Part shown: piece after piece, positions 61,944-64,000 of the stretch
Layout of the letters: each line of letters starts with the position of its first letter
Numbering within the stretch: position 1 is the stretch's first letter
DNA from: Pycnopodia helianthoides
Lineage: Eukaryota; Echinodermata; Asteroidea; Forcipulatida; Asteriidae
Direction: 5' to 3'
Length of the DNA: 64,000 bases
Assembly (NCBI GenBank): GCA_032158295.1
Contig: CM063243.1
Coordinates: forward strand, 10,814,302-10,878,301
The notes under the pieces: model-generated
Seen by the model: the letters and a program-made list of their open reading frames with translations, nothing else
What the model was told of the DNA's origin: nothing
Database searches by the model: none
Translations under genes and position numbers: made by a program

Positions 61944-62828
61944 GGTTGGCAGTCGTCCTATTTTGTCAGTATCTTTGTTCGGGGGTGCCAGTCGGAAGCC
62001 ATTCAACCTGTAACTGCCGTATAAACCAGGGATCACACCCAAGTTTGTGATACAACCTGGGAAGCATCAGGTACTTGTTAACAAAGCTTTAGGATATTTG
62101 AAAGTTCCTTTTAGGATGATCAACCCACTAGCCTCGAAGAAAAATGCAATGATGCGACACTTAGGTTGGAAACCTAGAGACTGAAAACCAAATGCCTTAT
62201 ACAAGTCTTTAGTCCATGGTGGGACTCGAACATTGATTATGGAGAATATTATGAAGCCTTGGCATTGTCCTGACCCTGATCCTACATGTATACATCATTC
62301 TCTGACATATTATTGGCAACATGGCATAAAGTAATTCGATTTGCTGCCACAGCTTAAAGTTGGATTTATTCGCATGCACGCATACAACTGTAAAATGTTC
62401 CTCTAGCAGATTTAGTAATAGGCAAGGTTGCTGGATGCCAAACACACAGGGCAAACCGACCCACATCAATTGATACAACAACTAGTTGAAGACATGGACT
62501 ATAACTTCCTCACACATGACATCAATTTTTAGGACTACATCATCCTCGCAAAACATAAGTTGATACCGAGTCCATCAATACAAATTGTGGCCACACCAAT
62601 GTGGGCTACCTCGGCTCACCCTGCACATGGACTACCTTGTCCACTGCACCAACCAAAACAATACACAGTACACAATACACAGTATGTTCTGTTTGTAGTG
62701 CCACTGTACACAACCTGTGCAGTTGAATCGCTTTGGAGTGGTTGGTCAATGCGCCCGCTGGAAATGTTCCCAAGAATCGGAGAGTTTAAATGATTAATTT
62801 AGTCGCTGTTATGGCTATTTTTGTACAG

Positions 62829-62910
62829 ACCATGTGTTGATTCCTGTTTTGCGACTACCGCGACTTCTCAAGTGGCATACCATGGAAACATTTACTGCCA
62901 TGTGTGACAC
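62829..62910 (+). CDS. cnga: CNG channel exon 7: S4 voltage-sensor-like helix
   Basis: An 82-base exon between TTTTTGTACAG and GACAC|GTAAGT, coding residues 164-190 plus two bases. LIPVLRLPRLLKWHTMETF corresponds to RFNRLLKFSRLFEFF in CNGA3. Three positive residues (R, R, K) remain, and the position of the next arginine is Thr. Both junction codons are restored by splicing (Asp164, Thr191). Confidence 0.92.
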
Positions 62911-63402
62911 GTAAGTATATTTTTTTATTTCGCCTTAATAATTGTCTCAATAATTTTCATGTTGTACAACAATCCATTATGTTTACTCTTTGTGCTGTAT
63001 ATATATTTGATCATGGAGGAAGAAGATCGTACATCATTTGGTTTTTCAACTTAGTGTGGTGATTAACTTTGAAAATATTTTGCAGAAATTGGCAAAAGAG
63101 TTGATGTAAAAATGTGTTTTCCCTAACCTTTGACCCTAAGGGCTATTTTTCAGTGTTGGCAGAAGTGACATCATCAATGCACCTGATCAACTTGAAGCTC
63201 GGCTGGAAACCTGATATAGCTGTATCTGGCTTCCCATAACCTCTTTGCAGAAATAGACCTATTTCAAAAAACAAATTCTTAATCGGTTTGCTCGTCTGAC
63301 CAATTTAAATTTTCTATTTTAGGTAACTTTGCCCCAGACTTGATGCATAATAGTCTGAGAGGCTTATTTCTAAAGTATGAGTTACCGCTTGATTTCAATT
63401 AG
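62911..63402 (+). other. cnga: CNG intron
   Basis: Runs from GTAAGT to TTGATTTCAATTAG. No other feature seen. Confidence 0.6.
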
Positions 63403-63502
63403 ACGAACGAGTAACCCGAATCGAGTGAGGGCTTTCAAACTCATCATGTACCTTGGAGTTATCATCCACTGGATTGGCTGTTTTTACTACATGCTCTCTG
63501 AT
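63403..63502 (+). CDS. cnga: CNG channel exon 8: S4-S5 linker and S5 helix
   Basis: A 100-base exon that begins with the last base of Thr191 and ends GAT|GTAAGT in phase 0 (residues 191-224). TRTSNPNRVRAFKLIMYL parallels TRTNYPNMFRIGNLVLYI of CNGA3. GVIIHWIGCFYYMLSD is S5 with the IIHW..C..Y signature. This is the last exon I can place. The pore, S6, C-linker and cNMP-binding domain must lie downstream. Confidence 0.95.
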
Positions 63503-64000
63503 GTAAGTACATCGGCCTATTGGTTCACTGATCCCACTTACTGGAGAGGTCATAGATATACTGCTCTGTTAAATAATGTCACTATGGTCCAAGCATGGAA
63601 CCTTGAGGAGCATATACAACAGGCACACCGCCTAAGCCGAAGCACCCTGTGTGAAGGTGCACACTGTAGATATACTAACCCCCTTTTTGATGATGGTTTA
63701 TTTTATGTGACTCTCTCTCATTCTTGCAGTCTGAAAATAGACACCTCAGCAATTTGTTCTCTTTTTAAGACATGTTGGTGATTGTTGTTTTCCCCAAATG
63801 ACAAAGATCTACTTGGATGTTATATCAAACAAACAGTGAACGTTTTGCTTTCTTGTAATGGATTTTTGATTTGTTGAAAGATGGAATGATCTATTCAACA
63901 TTTCATCGCTCACTATATGAAAATATATTCACCATTGCACTCAGAAACATTCATTTTGTATACTGTTACATCAGTGGCCTCTAATCTTGGTCCAGACAGG
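63503..64000 (+). other. cnga: CNG intron, incomplete
   Basis: Reading on past the donor gives an open frame to 63781, but it lacks the pore motif and looks unlike CNG channels. CTCATTCTTGCAG at about 63718-63730 is an acceptor-like site, but its frame closes within 12 codons without pore sequence. The next exon is probably beyond the window. Confidence 0.55.

Larger units (their letters stand above)
60804..62828 (+). other. cnga: CNG intron with SINE-like pieces
   Basis: 2.0 kb. Contains a TC run at 61289-61306, repeats at 61709-61765 and 61868-61943, and a B-box-like piece near 62219-62232. The ORFs at 61193-61486 and 61365-61676 do not fit the channel and are not supported. Confidence 0.5.

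Noticed and set aside
63503..63781. Continuation of the last CNG exon
   Set aside because: The frame is open past GAT|GTAAGT, but lacks the pore sequence and looks unlike any CNG channel, so it is intron read-through.

Overview
This is a eukaryotic, animal window: long non-coding stretches, short exons with clean GT/AG splice sites, and many short non-autonomous transposable elements. No rRNA, operon or CRISPR array is visible. I recognise two genes, both partial and both on the + strand. A deuterostome, probably an echinoderm and perhaps a sea star, fits best. That is an inference from gene content, linkage and repeat style, not a measured assignment.

Gene 1 is the 3' part of a Pax1/9 gene, with exons at 22778-22962 and 25082-25387. 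The last exon resembles the C-terminal tail of vertebrate PAX1/PAX9. I found no paired-domain exon between 1 and 22777, so it should lie upstream of the window and the first 22 kb is probably intron. A strong GT donor inside the last exon suggests an alternative C-terminus.

Gene 2 is the 5' part of a cyclic-nucleotide-gated channel of the CNGA type. Eight exons between 50062 and 63502 join in frame into 224 residues, from a short N-terminus through S1-S5. The pore, C-linker and cyclic-nucleotide-binding domain would lie beyond 64000.

Between the genes (25388-50061) I see no convincing exon on either strand. From memory, Pax1/9 and a CNGA gene lie near each other in the deuterostome pharyngeal gene cluster (nkx2.1, nkx2.2, pax1/9, slc25A21, mipol1, foxA). 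The arrangement here fits that neighbourhood, but nkx2, slc25A21, mipol1 and foxA were not seen.

The rest is dominated by repeats. There are TTAA-flanked MITEs of about 340-390 bp in at least three related families. A second family has GACCCGG-type inverted ends, and two of its copies are split by later insertions. There are also near-perfect foldback elements, one of which encloses a telomere-like TTAGGG-variant block, and tRNA-derived SINE pieces. Microsatellites (GA, AAC, CT, poly-A) are scattered throughout. Most long ORFs fall in these repeats or are isolated and unrecognisable.
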